Source: Sophora flavescens
Lineage: Eukaryota; Streptophyta; Magnoliopsida; Fabales; Fabaceae
Direction: 5' to 3'
Length of the DNA stretch: 64,000 bases
Assembly: GCA_030762895.1 (NCBI GenBank)
Contig: CM061067.1
Span: forward strand, 51,919,667-51,983,666
Shown: piece by piece, positions 20,471 through 33,165 of the stretch
Layout of the letters: each line of letters starts with the position of its first letter
How positions within the stretch are numbered: position 1 is the stretch's first letter
Position numbers and translations under genes: made by a program
The notes under the pieces: model-generated
Seen by the model: only the letters and a program-made list of their open reading frames with translations
What the model was told of the DNA's origin: nothing
Databases searched by the model: none

Positions 20471-21691
20471 ATATTTTGTACATTGTTGATTTAAGTCAAA
20501 TGTAAACCAAATGTACTCATATACATTGTTTCTTTGTAGTGCAAAGTTGGCTATGACAGTGTTTCTTTGTACTCATGTGCCAAATGTAATAATTTTTCTT
20601 CCAAAACTCAAAAAAGTTTAAGAACATTAAAATGGTTGAGCATGACACTGTTTGCTCTCTGGTTACCCTGTAGATGTTCGTTGCCCATAATTCCCAACAC
20701 CATCCCATACCTTAATGGCCAAAAATTGAAAATGAAAAACTGACCATTTTTGCCTTAACAATAACTTTGTCATGACAATACAATTTCTTCATCATTCAAT
20801 TAACATGGAAAAGGCCTATACAAAAATTATTTGAAATCATGTCTTGGCTTGAGAGAATGCCCACTGCAATGCCATGCCATATAATAAGAAATAAGTCTGA
20901 TGCATGTCATCCTCATTCCTTGTTAAAGTCTAATATATCGGCCTCGTCACAAAATCATGTACCTGTATTGTCAAATAGAAAAAAAGAGAAGGAGGAAATC
21001 ATTTCAGCAATGAAACTTGCTGTAAATGAAAAAAAATCCCTTTAAAAATGAAAACAGGCTTTATAATTAAAAAATAAAAAATAAAATACATATGACAGTG
21101 AGCTAATATTAAGCTCTATTAAATCTCAAATATATATGTTAGTTCCATTTAAGGTTACAGCAAAATACATATATTGTATAACTTATAAGGGAAATAGAGC
21201 TTATTCAACTGAGATGCAAGATGCAATCTTATATGTTATGAATGTGTTAAACTAATATTTACATCGTCTCTGCTCTATCTGAGACGCAAGATTTCTTCCC
21301 TTTTCAGCAAATATTGGCCAAGATAAAAGATGATGGGTGAGAAAGGAGGTTCAGAGAGGCGGAATTAAATGAAGAGCTTTTTTGATGGTGCAAGAGAAAG
21401 GTCGTTCACAAGGAAGAAAAACACGTTTGAGATTCCAATAGAATGGTAACGGTGTGGTCAGCCGCGGATCTTGAGAAAAAAAGTTGGGGAGCCACAAGAT
21501 AAAAATAATATATTAAAATTTATAATTATTCATACATAATTTTATTACTCAAAAACATAAAGTAAGTAAATATCTAATTTATGAAATCTTAGTTAGTGTT
21601 TATTTATTTTGCAATAGTGTGATACATACAAGGGAGATTAAGAATCTTGAAGTATATGGACACCGGGGAGAAGAAACATAGTTATAATGTG
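20471..21691. other. AT-rich intergenic region
   Basis: One plus-strand frame at 20839-21045 (68 codons, basic and lysine-rich) may be an exon remnant of the split gene to the left. No other feature is recognised. Confidence 0.4.
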
Positions 21692-24600
21692 TCATACTAA
21701 TATAAAAGTTGGATATACAATTTTACTATACATACACATGTCAACACTAAGATTTTTTGTTTTTAAAAAATATTACCTGTTTTTAAAAACTTTGATTTTT
21801 TGTTATGTTTATTTTTCAATTTTATAAAAAAAAATTAAATTTTTTTTACGTTTTCCTTAATTTTTTAAATTTTTTTCCTAATAATTTTTTTTTGCTAATA
21901 CTTTTCTTTTTTGAATTTATTTGTATACACTAACAGTGTAAAGTTTTATTACAATATCAACCAATCATAAATTAACAAACAGTAAAAGTAGAGTTGTCAT
22001 GTTCATGATGTTTTAATTATTACACACTTATATTTTAATGTATATATAATTTAATATTTTTTATATTATATATATATATATATATTTTAATATTTTTCGT
22101 TTCGAACCGAATCAAACCAAACCAATTTTAATTGGTTCGGATATTGTTATTGACTTTTTAAAGTTTATAATTTTTTTTTTTGTTTTTAAATATTTTTAAC
22201 CAGGAAAGGTAGCAAAGTTACCATATTCTTCGAAAAAGTTTAGGGTCGTAAGACTCGAACGAATAATTCGATGAATTTGAAAATACAAACCAACCAATTA
22301 AATTGGTTGGTTTTTTTTTTCTTTTTTATGCACGGCACCGAATTGAACCAAATCCAATGGTCATTAATTCGATTATTTTGTAATCGAACCAATTAATATA
22401 TTTTAATATTCAATATGTATATCACTTTATCAATTAACAACTTTTCTTCTAATGTTCCTGTAACAGTAGAAGGAGTTGTCAACCAATAGATTATGATGGA
22501 TTATTTAAATTTATTTATTTATTTTTTAAAAATATATTCTTTATAATATTTTTTCTAAAATTTATTTTTTTCCCCGAATTAGTTTTTTTCTAATTTACTT
22601 TTTTTAAATGTTTATTTTATAATTGATTTTTTTAAAATATTTTTGTTTTCTAATTAATTTTATTTTTCTAATTATTATTTTCCTAATTTTTTAAAATATT
22701 TTTATATACTTTTTCTAATTTTTTTTCATAATTTATTTTTTTTATAATTTTTTTAAATCTATTTTTTCCTCATTATTATTTTTCTAATTTTTTTAAAATA
22801 TTTTTTCTAATTATTTTTCGTTTATTTTTTTTATAATTTACTTTTTTATTTTTCCTTTTAAAATATTTTTTTATAATTACATTTTTTACTATTATTTTTT
22901 AAAATTTTTTTTACGTTTTCCTTAGTTTTTCAAAAATTTTTCCTAATAATGTTTTTTTGCTAAACTTTTTAAAAAAAATTATTTGCATAAACTGACAGTG
23001 TAAAGTTTTTGTACACTGTTGACCAATATTAAATTACAAAACAGTAAAAATAGACTTGTCGTGTTCTTGATGTTTTAATTGGTTCGGATAGTGTTATTGA
23101 CTTTTTAAAGTTTATATATTTTTTTTGTTTTTAAATATTTTTAGCCAGGAAAGGTAGCAAAGCTATCGTGTTCTTCGAAAAATTTTAGGATCGTAAGACT
23201 CGAACCAATAATTCGATGAATTTGAAAAATCCGAAACAACCAATTAAATTGGTTCTTTTGTTTTTTCTTTTTTGTGCACGGCTCCGAATTGAACCAAACT
23301 CAATGGTCATTAATTCGGTTATTTTGGAACAGAACCAATTACTATATTTTAATATTCAATATATATATCCCTTTATCAATTAACAATTTTTCTTCTATTG
23401 TTCGTGTAACAGTAGAACGAGTTGTCAAATGATGGATTATTTTGGATTATTTAAATTTATTTATTTATTTTTTAAAATATATTCTTTATAATATTTTTTA
23501 AAAAACTCATTTTTTACGGCTCCGAATTGAACCAAACTCAATGGGCATTAATTCGATTATTTTAGAACCGAACCAATTATTATACTTTAATATTTATATA
23601 TATTTATTGTTCAATATGTATATCACTTATCAATTAACAACTTTTCTTATATCGTTCCTATAAAAGTAGAAAGAGTTGTCAACTTCTATACTAATATAAA
23701 AGTTGGATAGACAATTTTACCGTACTTGCACATGACAACACTAGGATTTTTGGTTTTTTTTAAAATAATTTTTTTTGTTTTATTTTTTAAAAAAAAAACT
23801 TTAATTTTTTTTACGTTTATCTTTTTTATTTTAAAATTTATAAAAATTGTGTTTTATTTTTTTTTAGTTTTTATATTTTTTTACGTTTTCCTTAATTTTT
23901 AATTTTTTACCTAACAAATTTTTTTTGCTAATACTTTTTTTTTTGAATTTTTTGAATTTATATGTATACACTAACAGTGTAAATTTTTTTACACTGTCAA
24001 CCAATCATAAATTGGTAAACAGTAAAAGTAGAGTTGTCATGTTCTTGATGTTTTAATTTTTACATACTTATATTTTAATGTATATATAATTTAATATTTT
24101 TTTTATTTATATATATATATATATTTTTTAATATTTTCCGGTTCGAACCGAATCAAACCAAACCAATTTTAATCGGTTCAGATATTGTTAGTGAATTTTT
24201 AAAGTTTATAATTTTTTTTGTTTTTAAATATTTTTAGTCAGGAAAGGTAGCAAAGCTACCCTGTTCTTCGAAAAAGTTTAGGGTCGTAAGAGTCGGACCA
24301 ATAATTTGATGAATTTGAAAATCCGAACTAACCAATTAAATTGGTTCGTTTTTTTTCTTTTTTATGCACGGCTCTGAATTGAACCAAACCCAATGGTCAT
24401 TAATTCAGTTATTTTGGAACCGAACGAATTACTATATTTTAATATTTATATATTTTAATATTCAATATGTATATCACTTTATCAATTAACAACTTTTCTT
24501 CTACCGTTCCTGTAACAATAGAAGGAGTTGTCAAGAGATGGATTATTTAAATTTATTTATTCATTTTTTAAACATATATTCTTTATAATATTTTTTAAAA

Positions 24601-25266
24601 AAATTGTTTTTTTCCCCGAATTTGTTTTTTTCTAATTTAATTTTTTTAAAATGTTTATTTTATAATTGATTTTTTTAAAATATTTTTGTTTTCTAATTGA
24701 TTTTATTTTTCTAATTTTTTAAATATTTTTTCTAATTATTATTTTAACCATTGTTTTAAAATAATTTTTATATACCTTTTTCTATTTTTTTCCTAATTTA
24801 CATATTTTTTAATAATTTATTAAATATATTTTTTCCTAAATTTTTTAAAAAAATATTTTTTTCTAATAAATTTATATTTTTTATAATAAATTTGTTTTTA
24901 TAATTATTTTAAATCTATTTTTTCCTAATTATTTTTTTCCTAATTTTTTTTCTAATATTTTTATTTTAATTTTTTTCTAATTTAATTTTTTATTTTTCCT
25001 TTTCAAGTTTTTTATAATTGAATATTTTTTTTTTTAATTTTTTTTCGTTTTCCTTAATTTTTAAAAACATTTTGCTAATAATTTTTTTTGCTAATAATTT
25101 TTTTTAATTTATTTGTATAAACTAACAATGTATAGTGTTTTTACACTGTTGACCAATAATAAATTAGCAAACAGTAAAAGTAGAGTTATCGTGTTCTTGA
25201 TGTTTTAATTTTTATATACTTATATTTTAATGTATATATAATTTAATAGTTTAAAATAATATTATA

Positions 25267-25297
<31 letters not shown>

Positions 25298-26150
25298 AAT
25301 ATTTTTCGGTTCGAAACGAATAAAACCAAACCAATTTTAATTGGTTCGCATAGTGTCATTAACTTTTTAAAGTTTATAATTTTTGTTTTGTTTTTAAATA
25401 TTTCCAGTCAGGAAAGGTAGCAAAGCTACCGTGTTTTTGAAAAAGTTTAGGAACGTAAGACTCGAACAAATAATTGGATGAATTTGAAATTTCGAAACAA
25501 CCAATTCAATTTGTTCTTTTTCTTTTTCTTTTTTGTGCATGACTCCGAATTGAACCAAACTCAATGGTCATTAGTTCGGTTATTTTTTAATCGAACAATT
25601 ACTATATTTTAATATTTATATATATTTTAATATTCAATATGTAAATCACTTTATCAATTAACAACTTTTCTTCTACTGTTCCTGTAACAGTAGAAGAAGT
25701 TGTCAACTGGTGGATTATTTAAATTTATTTATTTTTTAAACATATATTCTTTATAATATTTTTAAAAAAAATTATTTTTTTACGGTTCTGAATTGAACCG
25801 AACTCAATGGTCATTAATTCGGTTATATTTGAATCGAACCAATTAATATATTTTAATATTTATATATATTTTAGTATTCAATATGTATATCACTTTATCA
25901 ATTAACAACTTTTCTTCTACCGTTTCTATAACGGTAGAAGAAGTTGTCAACTGGTGGATTATTTTGGATTATTTAAATTTATTTCTTTATTTTTTAAACA
26001 TATATTCTTTATAATATTTTTTTAAATTTTTTTTCCCGAATTAGTTTTTTTCTAATTACTTTTTAAAATGTTTATTTTTATAATTTATTTTTTTAAAATA
26101 TTTTTGTTTTCTAATTAATTTTATTTTATAATTTTTTGAATATTTTTTCT
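21692..26150. repeat. AT-rich nested tandem array, about 2-kb and 1-kb periods
   Basis: Two higher-order units start with near-identical sequences at 21692 (TCATACTAATATAAAAGTTGG) and 23695 (TCTATACTAATATAAAAGTTGG). Each contains about two subunits of roughly 1 kb with the landmarks CAGTGTAAA...TTACACTGT, GAACCGAATCAAACCAAACC, GGAAAGGTAGCAAAGCTACC, ACGGCTCCGAATTGAACC and a hairpin around CTTCTACCGTT...AACGGTAGAAG. Extra partial subunits lie near 23517 and 25781. No coding sequence. The unit starts look like Helitron 5' ends (TC plus TATACTAATATAAAAG). Confidence 0.75.
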
Positions 26151-26247
26151 ATTTATTAATTTCCTATTTTTTAAATATATTTTTCTAATCTTTTTTTAAA
26201 AAAATCGAATTAATTTTTTTTTTCTAATTTACTTTTTTATTTTTCTA

Positions 26248-26640
26248 ATATCTGTATTGACATAAATAGAGGCATATCTATTTATATTTTGTATTTTTTC
26301 TATATCATTGTCTTTGTTTTTCTATTTTAAATAATAAATCTATATCTATACTAATTAATAAGGGAAAATGCTTATTTTAGTGTGGCACAATTGTACAAGC
26401 CACGTGTCAAGTGATGAAAATTTTTTATTATTTTTTTTCTCTCTAAAATTTATATATTTTTTGTTTTAAAATATTTACAATCCGGTAAAGGTACAATGTT
26501 TTGGGAGTCAAACACGACAATATCTGAATTGACATAAATAGAGGTAGAGCTATTCATATTTTATAATCTATTTTTTTCTACATCCTTACCTTTTTTCTAT
26601 TTTAAATAATAAATCTATATCTATACTAATTAATAAGGGG
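26248..26640. repeat. Tandem duplication of a Helitron 5'-end region, about 275-bp period
   Basis: Sequence from about 26248 to 26365 repeats at about 26522-26640, each time ending in TCTATACTAATTAATAAGGG preceded by A (26345 and 26620). Each copy includes TTGACATAAATAGAGG and TTTTAAATAATAAATCTATA. Confidence 0.7.
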
Positions 26641-27084
26641 AATTGATGATTTTCTAATAAAGTGCCACGTGTCAGCACCACATGATTTAAAAGGATTAGT
26701 TGATCATTAGTAATAATTGAAGAGGAACACTTAACACATAGTATTACATTACGTATTGTAATATCATTTTAAAATAAAAATAATATTCAATTCTTTGCAC
26801 TCGAATTATAGATACAATTGTTTCAAGGTTTTTGATGATCACTTCTGTCTATAAATAAAAAGCCTTGGAAATGAATGAGTACCACCATTATGGGTGAGAA
26901 GAAAATATTGGAAGCAATGTGTGAAATAAGTCAAGAAAATGTTTGACATAGTGGACTTAATTTGAGATAAAGGAAAAAAAGTTTCGTACATATAGAGACA
27001 CAGTTCAGGTTATTAATGATAACAATGATATCAATAATAATAGTAATTGATGACCCGTGCATCGCACTGGTGCAAAAATACTAG
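26620..27084 (+). mobile_element. Short non-autonomous Helitron
   Basis: 5' end TCTATACTAATTAATAAGG after A (26619); 3' end CTAG (27081-27084) followed by T. A near-perfect hairpin ACCCGTGC-ATC-GCACTGGT sits at 27053-27071, about 10 nt before CTAG. This is the standard Helitron pattern: TC start, CTAG end, subterminal hairpin, insertion between A and T. At 465 bp it has no Rep/helicase and would need help in trans. Confidence 0.82.
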
Positions 27085-27315
27085 TAGTATTCGTTTTGAT
27101 GAAATTGTTTAGCTATTTAAATATTTTTAAAACAATAGAGTCTGATAATAATGTTCCAAAAATATATATATGATAGTTTGTGGGCTTTGCATATAATATA
27201 TATTATACAAATTATTTTACAGGAGTCATGCATAATTTTTGTTTAACTATTTGAATATTTTTAAACCAATAGGTCTAATAATAATGTTTAACAAAATAAA
27301 ATATGAGTTTAATTT

Positions 27316-27544
27316 ATATACATTGTCAGTGTGAATGATTTTTTTTTTGACATAAAAAGAAAAAATCCTTCACACTGACAACGTATATAATATTTTGATA
27401 GTGTGAAGGATTTTTACCTTGACATTCAATAATATTGATAACTCAGCATTATTGTTATTTTTCTCTTGGTTATTAAAATAAAAACATACATGTCAAAATG
27501 TTAGTGAATGTCAGTGTAAAACATTTTATACTGACAATATATAT
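27316..27544. mobile_element. MITE with CATTGTCAGTGTGAA-type inverted repeats
   Basis: Left ATATACATTGTCAGTGTGAA and right TATACTGACAATATATAT form terminal inverted repeats. Inside, 27316-27395 is itself a hairpin (GTCAGTGTGAA...TTCACACTGAC). The right end abuts the LARD-like LTR at 27545, which may have inserted into it. Confidence 0.6.
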
Positions 27545-28963
27545 TGATGACGATTTCGGCAAGTGTACCGGATCGTTGCAAGTAATAAAATTGGTGAGAA
27601 CCGGATTTCGTCCACAGGGATTAGTTACCAAGTACCGATTCAAAAATTAAACAACTACTTAGACTAAAATTTGGTATGAAGAGAGCTCAAAATAAATAAA
27701 ATAAAACAAAAGAGCAATAAAATATTTTTGGAATTTTTGTTGAGATAAAGTAGAAATAAAAATGCTAGGGATTTGATTTCATCTAATTATGAATCCGGAT
27801 TCCTCATAGACAAGGAATCCTATGAATTACCGACACTCTAATTATCTTAATCTCAATTGGCATATTGAAGGACAAATTCCCTTAATTAATTGAAGCCTAA
27901 TTCCTTAGTGAATCAATTCTATGAAACCTTACTAATTACCCTAATTCCTTAGGTCTAATTAACAAAGCATGATGATCATAGCTCTATGGAATTTGTAAAA
28001 TGCCCACATTAATCAGTTATCTATTTCTAGATTAGCCAAATTAACAGTGATTGTTACAAGAGGCAAAGTCCCAAAATCACTATTCCTAGCATATTATTGA
28101 ACCCTCCAAACCACAGGAATGGTAGTTAAACATTCAAATGTAAGCAAGCACAATAAACATCACATCAACAATTTCAATTATTCATAAGATAATCAAACTA
28201 TCAGATAAAACTTCATCATAAAATGATTACATCAAAGCCCCGACAAAAATGAATTTAGCTAGACATGTTAAACCTTAAAATAAAATAAAAAAAGAAGAAA
28301 AAGAAGAAAAGAGAAAACTCCATAAAAATGAATTGATCCCAGCAATATAGCTTCACAGTATCGTTTCGACGCTGCCGTTTCTACTTCCTGTTCGTCTGGT
28401 TCCCCGTTCCAGAAGCCCCTGTCCCTTTTTTTTTTTTTTTTTCTACTAGCTGCTGTCACCTTACGTTTTTCACGCGGTCCCTCTTTATATTTTTCGTGCA
28501 GCCCCTTCCCAATAAAATGACCCAATTTCCTTTTAACCTTCTAAGACCTTCACGTGGGCCTGTGATGGCTTTTTCAAATTGCCAACTTCATTCACCTTTT
28601 CATAGTGATTGAAATCCAAGTCCACTTCTCCTGACTCTTTCTAATTTCCCATTTTATCTCGCGTGAGCCTATGGTCCAGTAATTGAGCAAGTTAATTTTC
28701 TTCACCTGATTTGGACTCCTTCATGGGCCTATGCCACTTATTTCCTATAATCACAAACAAGTAAAAAGATTATCATATTAAATTTTTTTATATACATATT
28801 ATCATATTAATTCTAAAAAAAATGAAATTAAACTAAAATATATAAAATACTATTAAAAACTAAATTACCTAAACTTATGGACAAAACTCAATCAATCGAT
28901 ACAATTGGGAGCAAAAATCCATTTAATAAGCATACAAAAATCACATAATCTAGAAGATTATCA
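27545..28963 (-). repeat. 3' LTR of the LARD-like element
   Basis: Plus-strand start TGATGACGATTTCGGCAAG and end TAGAAGATTATCA, 1419 bp. CACTCCC just beyond the end is the purine tract (GGGAGTG) of the minus strand. The first 640 bp match 31312-31931 closely. Confidence 0.8.
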
Positions 28964-30447
28964 CACTCCCAAGCCTAAGACTTTGCATGTCCCCAAGCAA
29001 AAGTAACCCAAACTAACACACAAAACACTGAGGACAACAGACCAGGCTCTTATATGATCTGGGAAAACCGAAAGAGCGCCCAATTAAACAAAATCACTAT
29101 AAGGCAAAATTGCACAGTGACTAATTCCTAAAACAGAAGCATCAACCAAAAGCAAGCTCAATTCCAAAAATACCAAGAAGCAAAAAGCATAACAATTTTG
29201 CAATCTCCATATTCTTCAAAATTAAAAATCATGGCAATTTGGCAAGGGAAGAAAAAATAGAACTTTAGTCCTCACAGGATACACACTCATCAAATAATCA
29301 CTCAAGTATATGGTGGGGAAGTGCTTCCCTCAAAGCACACATTAGAGTCACGGAACCATAGATTTGTTTTTCATCTAACTCCAAAAAAAACACAAACCAC
29401 AAGCATGCACAAATCAAAGGGACTTTATTTTGGGTTGTAACTTGGCTAAAGTGGAAAACAAGTGAGGTGAGAAACAAATAGAAAAATGTCCAAGAGAATA
29501 GAAGAGCAATTACAACAAGTCAAATGTTTCAATGTAAAGCACAAATTCCCAATTGCTATAATTGAATTTTTTTTCTTCCATTCCTTTCCCTTCTTTAAAG
29601 CTTCTTTCAACTTTATTCCTCAACCTCCTTCACATAAATCTCTTTTTTTTTTTTCCAAACCTCTTTTTCTTTTTTTTTCTTTGTTTCAACTTCCATTTTT
29701 TCATTTTTTTTTCTTGTGGGTATCAAATTTTTTCCCCACTTTTTCATGTCTTTTTTTTTCACCTTTTTTTTTTCCAAAGCTTCTCACAATATTTCATTAC
29801 TCTCTCCCCCAAACCAAAGTCTTTACTTGTCCACAAGCAATTCACCAATGCTCTCCTATCCTCAAGTTGGAATAAACATGGTAATCATCATTCAAGAAGC
29901 AAGGGTGAGAACAAAAAATAACAATAAACTCAAAGGGGTTAGCAAGGGAATTTTTCATGCAATGTTGGCTTTTTGGCTCAAGTGGCTTATGAAAAATGGC
30001 CCAAATCATTTTTATGCAAAACATGCAATTCATGAATCTTAGATAGAAGAATCAAGCAAATCTTAGCACATCAACTCAATGGTGCACACTCAAAGAATTA
30101 ACAATCATGCCCAATATCTCACTAAGGTTATAACTAAGATTCCAAAATTTCGTTCCATACCTTATTGCCATGAATTTAATAAAAAAGAAACAAAAAAAAT
30201 GCAAAGAGGTTATGAAAATTGCTATGAACAAATTTGAAAAATGAAGACTATATTACAAGAAGAACTTCCAAAGAAAGGAAAATAGCCAGACAAAATGCAC
30301 AAAATAATGAGAATGCTAAAAGTGACATCTCAAAACAGCATCATAAATATTTAAGTGCTTGACATGTTTTTATTCTAACACAAACTAACTAAAACATGTG
30401 AAACACACAACTAACAACAAGAAAAAAAAATAAATTAAAGAAAAATG
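28964..30447. other. Non-coding interior of the LARD-like element
   Basis: No domains. A strongly pyrimidine-biased stretch lies at about 29560-29850, so long plus-strand frames rich in F and S there are composition artefacts. The segment at 28966-29010 corresponds to the region next to the polypurine tract. Confidence 0.6.
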
Positions 30448-31110
30448 TTAAGAAAAACTCATTGAGAAGCTTCCACCAGGATCCCATTGCTTATAGCATA
30501 AGGGCCAAGAGATGCTCAATATGTAAGATCCTCCTCCCGGATCCCATGGCTTGAAGAATGGCAATTGTAGAAGTAACATGACTCTATCCACAATTCCTCC
30601 TGGCAAGTGTGTGGAAACTCCATTGACCTCTTTAACTACAATAATGAACTCACTTCCTCTAGGGTCAAATGGTATTTTCACAAGGAAATTTGACATACAA
30701 GTGGAAGGGACTAACTTTGCAGTGTCCACACATGCATGTAAGCCAACATATTTATCCGATGCAGCAATTTCAGGTTTCTTAGCAAGCATGGTGGAGTGAA
30801 TGTTTTCCAAATGACTTGTCTTCTCAATTGTTTTTTCCCAAGGATTTGTGAAAAGCAATTCCTCTTCTTGTGACTCGTCTACCTCCACCACTTCATCTTC
30901 ATTTTGATCCATCCCCACAACCATATTTTGCTCAAATTTTGCTTCACGTGGCTCTTTGGGAATCACTTGTAAACATGGTGGTGGAGGTGGTAAATACGAA
31001 CAAAAGGTTTCCCATTCCTCCTTGGAGCCTCTATATACAAGCTTACCCGTCATACAATCAACTTGTGTTGGAATATCATGATCTCCCAAATCTATGTAGT
31101 CTCCCAACAC
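30448..31110 (-). CDS. LARD-associated ORF with C-terminal W-D-P-G-G repeats
   Basis: A 220-codon frame starting 178 bp inside the primer site, the position usually held by gag. It has an acidic centre (EDEVVEVDESQEEELL), a conserved-looking segment around FIVVKEVNGVSTHLPGG, and two C-terminal motifs, KPWDPGG and KQWDPGG. I know such W-D-P-G-G tails from uncharacterised proteins annotated in legume retroelements, but no function is assigned. No zinc knuckle or enzyme motif is visible. The frame is uninterrupted, suggesting either recent activity or selection. Confidence 0.55.
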   Translation of the reverse strand: MLGDYIDLGDHDIPTQVDCMTGKLVYRGSKEEWETFCSYLPPPPPCLQVIPKEPREAKFEQNMVVGMDQNEDEVVEVDESQEEELLFTNPWEKTIEKTSHLENIHSTMLAKKPEIAASDKYVGLHACVDTAKLVPSTCMSNFLVKIPFDPRGSEFIIVVKEVNGVSTHLPGGIVDRVMLLLQLPFFKPWDPGGGSYILSISWPLCYKQWDPGGSFSMSFS

Positions 31111-31287
31111 AAGTTGTTCTCTAAAGTGTGACTTTAGGCTTCCTCATCAGATGGATAATAATAGTTGTCCATGAATTGCATCCACCTTGCACAAACAAAA
31201 CTCAAAAGAAAAGATCAAATATATACAAAAAATAAAAAAGTCTAATTTAGTTGCCTCCTTTGTTACTAATGATATTGGCAAAACCAA

Positions 31288-31305
31288 TCCCCGGCAACGG
31301 CGCCA
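31288..31305 (-). promoter_or_regulatory. Primer binding site, tRNA-Asp
   Basis: The minus strand reads TGGCGCCGTTGCCGGGGA, identical to the Athila primer site at 4117-4134, 6 bp from the LTR. Confidence 0.93.
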
Positions 31306-31311
31306 AAAACT

Positions 31312-31931
31312 TGATGACAATTTCGGAAAGTGTACCGGATCATTGCAAGTAATAAAATCAGTGAGAACCGGATATCGTCCACAGGGATTAGTTACCAAGT
31401 ACCAATTCACAAATTAAACAACTATTTAAACTAAAATTTGGTATGAAGAGAGCTCAAAATAAATAAAATAAAACAAAAGAGCAATAAAATATTTTTGGAA
31501 TTTTTGTTGAGATAAAGTAGAAATAAAAATGCTAGGGATTTGATTTCATCCAATTATGAATCCGGATTCCTCATAGACAAGGAATCCTATGAATTACCGA
31601 CACTCTAATTATCTTAATCTCAATTGGCATATTGAAGGACAAATTCCCTTAATTAATTGAAGCATAATTCCTTAGTGAATCAATTCTATCAAACCTTACT
31701 AATTACCCTAACTCCTTAGGTCTAATTAACAAAGCATGATGATCACAGCTCTATGGAATTTGTAAAATGCCCACATTAATCAGTTATCTATTCCTAAATT
31801 AACCAAATTAACAGTGATTATTACAAGAGGTAAAGTTCAAAAATCACTATTCCTAGCATATTATTGAACCCTCAAAACACAAGAATGGTAGTTAAGCATT
31901 CAAATGTAAGCAAGCACAATAAACATCACAT
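31312..31931 (-). repeat. 5' LTR of the LARD-like element, truncated
   Basis: Starts TGATGACAATTTCGG on the plus strand and matches the first 640 bp of the other LTR with few differences. Similarity ends at CATCACATCA and continues as a repeated 21-bp filler. Confidence 0.8.
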
Positions 31932-31952
31932 CACAAGAATGGTAGTTAAGCA

Positions 31953-32796
31953 AGGAGATGATTCCGGTTGGAAGGCATTTTGGCGAAGGGTGTTAGTAAA
32001 ATTAAAATGACGTCTTTTTGAAGGAATATGATGTGTCACAATGTAGACTGCAGATAAAAATTTAATGAATATGTAAGGCTGTGATTTATTAGACAGGATG
32101 GTCCTATTTTCTCACAAATAGAAGAGGATCCCGATCCTTTATTTTATAAGAAAATGGTAACTAATATCTTTACGACATTAGTTAAGGATTTAAAAAGTTA
32201 AGTTTTATAAAAAAAATAGTATAGTTAATGCATTGAAAAATGAAGTTTTTAATTTTTCGATAAAACACTGCTTTGCATGATCCTATTTTATATTATAAAT
32301 AATGTTTATCCAAACTTACAATTAATTAATTAAATTTTACGAATGTAAAACTTTCCATCCCAATTTTGTCTTGTCTCGTTGATATTCAAGAGCTGTTACA
32401 ATTTTTTTTTTGAAAAATATCATTTGCGGTAAAGTTTTCATAAAGACAAAATTTATTTGACTACTTTGTCGAACTCAGTACATATAAAAAAGTTTGACCC
32501 TATATTTAGAGCTGGTGTACTCCAAACTTATCGTTCTTACTATTAATAGACCCTATTAAAATTTTATTTATCTATTGCTAATTGTTTTTCTAGTCTACCA
32601 AAAAAAAAATTTACTTAAAGATGAAACTTTGAAATATTATTCTAAAATATTGAATTGTTCTTTGTGTATTACTTTTTTTTTTCTAATATTTTGATCCTTC
32701 TTTTTTTCAATAGTAACAATTTTATTTAACACATATCCATACGATGACCTATTTTCTAGTTAGATATGCTTCTATCGCTTTGTCGGTCTTATCATT
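31953..32796. other. Intergenic region, nothing recognised
   Basis: AT-rich, no coding sequence or repeat recognised. Confidence 0.5.
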
Positions 32797-32819
32797 CACT
32801 AGTGCAGAAAAGTGATTTA

Positions 32820-33165
32820 ACGTCGGTTAAAATTGACCTAATGTTGAAACGGACGATGTTGTATATTGGAACTTTAGACGTCGGTTTACAACCGATGTCT
32901 AAATTGCACTTTAGAAATCGGTTAAGAGCTAGAACCGATGTCTAAAATATATTTTAGACACCAATTCTAGCTCTTAACCGATGTCTAAAGTACTCATTCA
33001 ATAAACAACATCAGTTAAAAACTAGAATCGATGTCTAAAATGCACTTTAGACATCGGTTCTAGCTTTTAACCGATGTCTAAAGTGCTTCTAATCAGTTTT
33101 TAAAATAAATAGAACAGGACTTTCAACATCGGTTTTGGTAATAACCGATGTCTATAGTGCATTTG
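32820..33165. repeat. CACTA subterminal repeats, TTTAGACATCGGTT family
   Basis: About ten copies of a motif near TAGACATCGGTT and its complement AACCGATGTCTA, mostly as facing pairs around short loops, within 370 bp of the terminus. They are the likely binding sites of the element's TNPA-type protein. Confidence 0.85.

Larger units (their letters stand above)
27545..31931 (-). mobile_element. LARD-like non-autonomous LTR element with tRNA-Asp primer site
   Basis: Minus-strand order: truncated 5' LTR (31931 to 31312), primer site (31305 to 31288), a 220-codon ORF, a non-coding interior, and a 3' LTR (28963 to 27545). LTRs start TGATAATC in element orientation like the Athila LTR (TGATAAGCC), and the primer site is the same, so it is probably mobilised by Athila-type enzymes. 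No gag or pol domains are seen. Similarity between the LTRs stops at about 31931, where the right part of the 5' LTR is lost. Confidence 0.8.

Noticed and set aside
28268..28525. 85-codon minus-strand lysine-rich frame
   Set aside because: Lies inside an LTR and spans a T/A-run; no support.
29486..30042. Phenylalanine- and serine-rich plus-strand frames
   Set aside because: Pyrimidine-rich non-coding interior of the LARD-like element; composition artefact.
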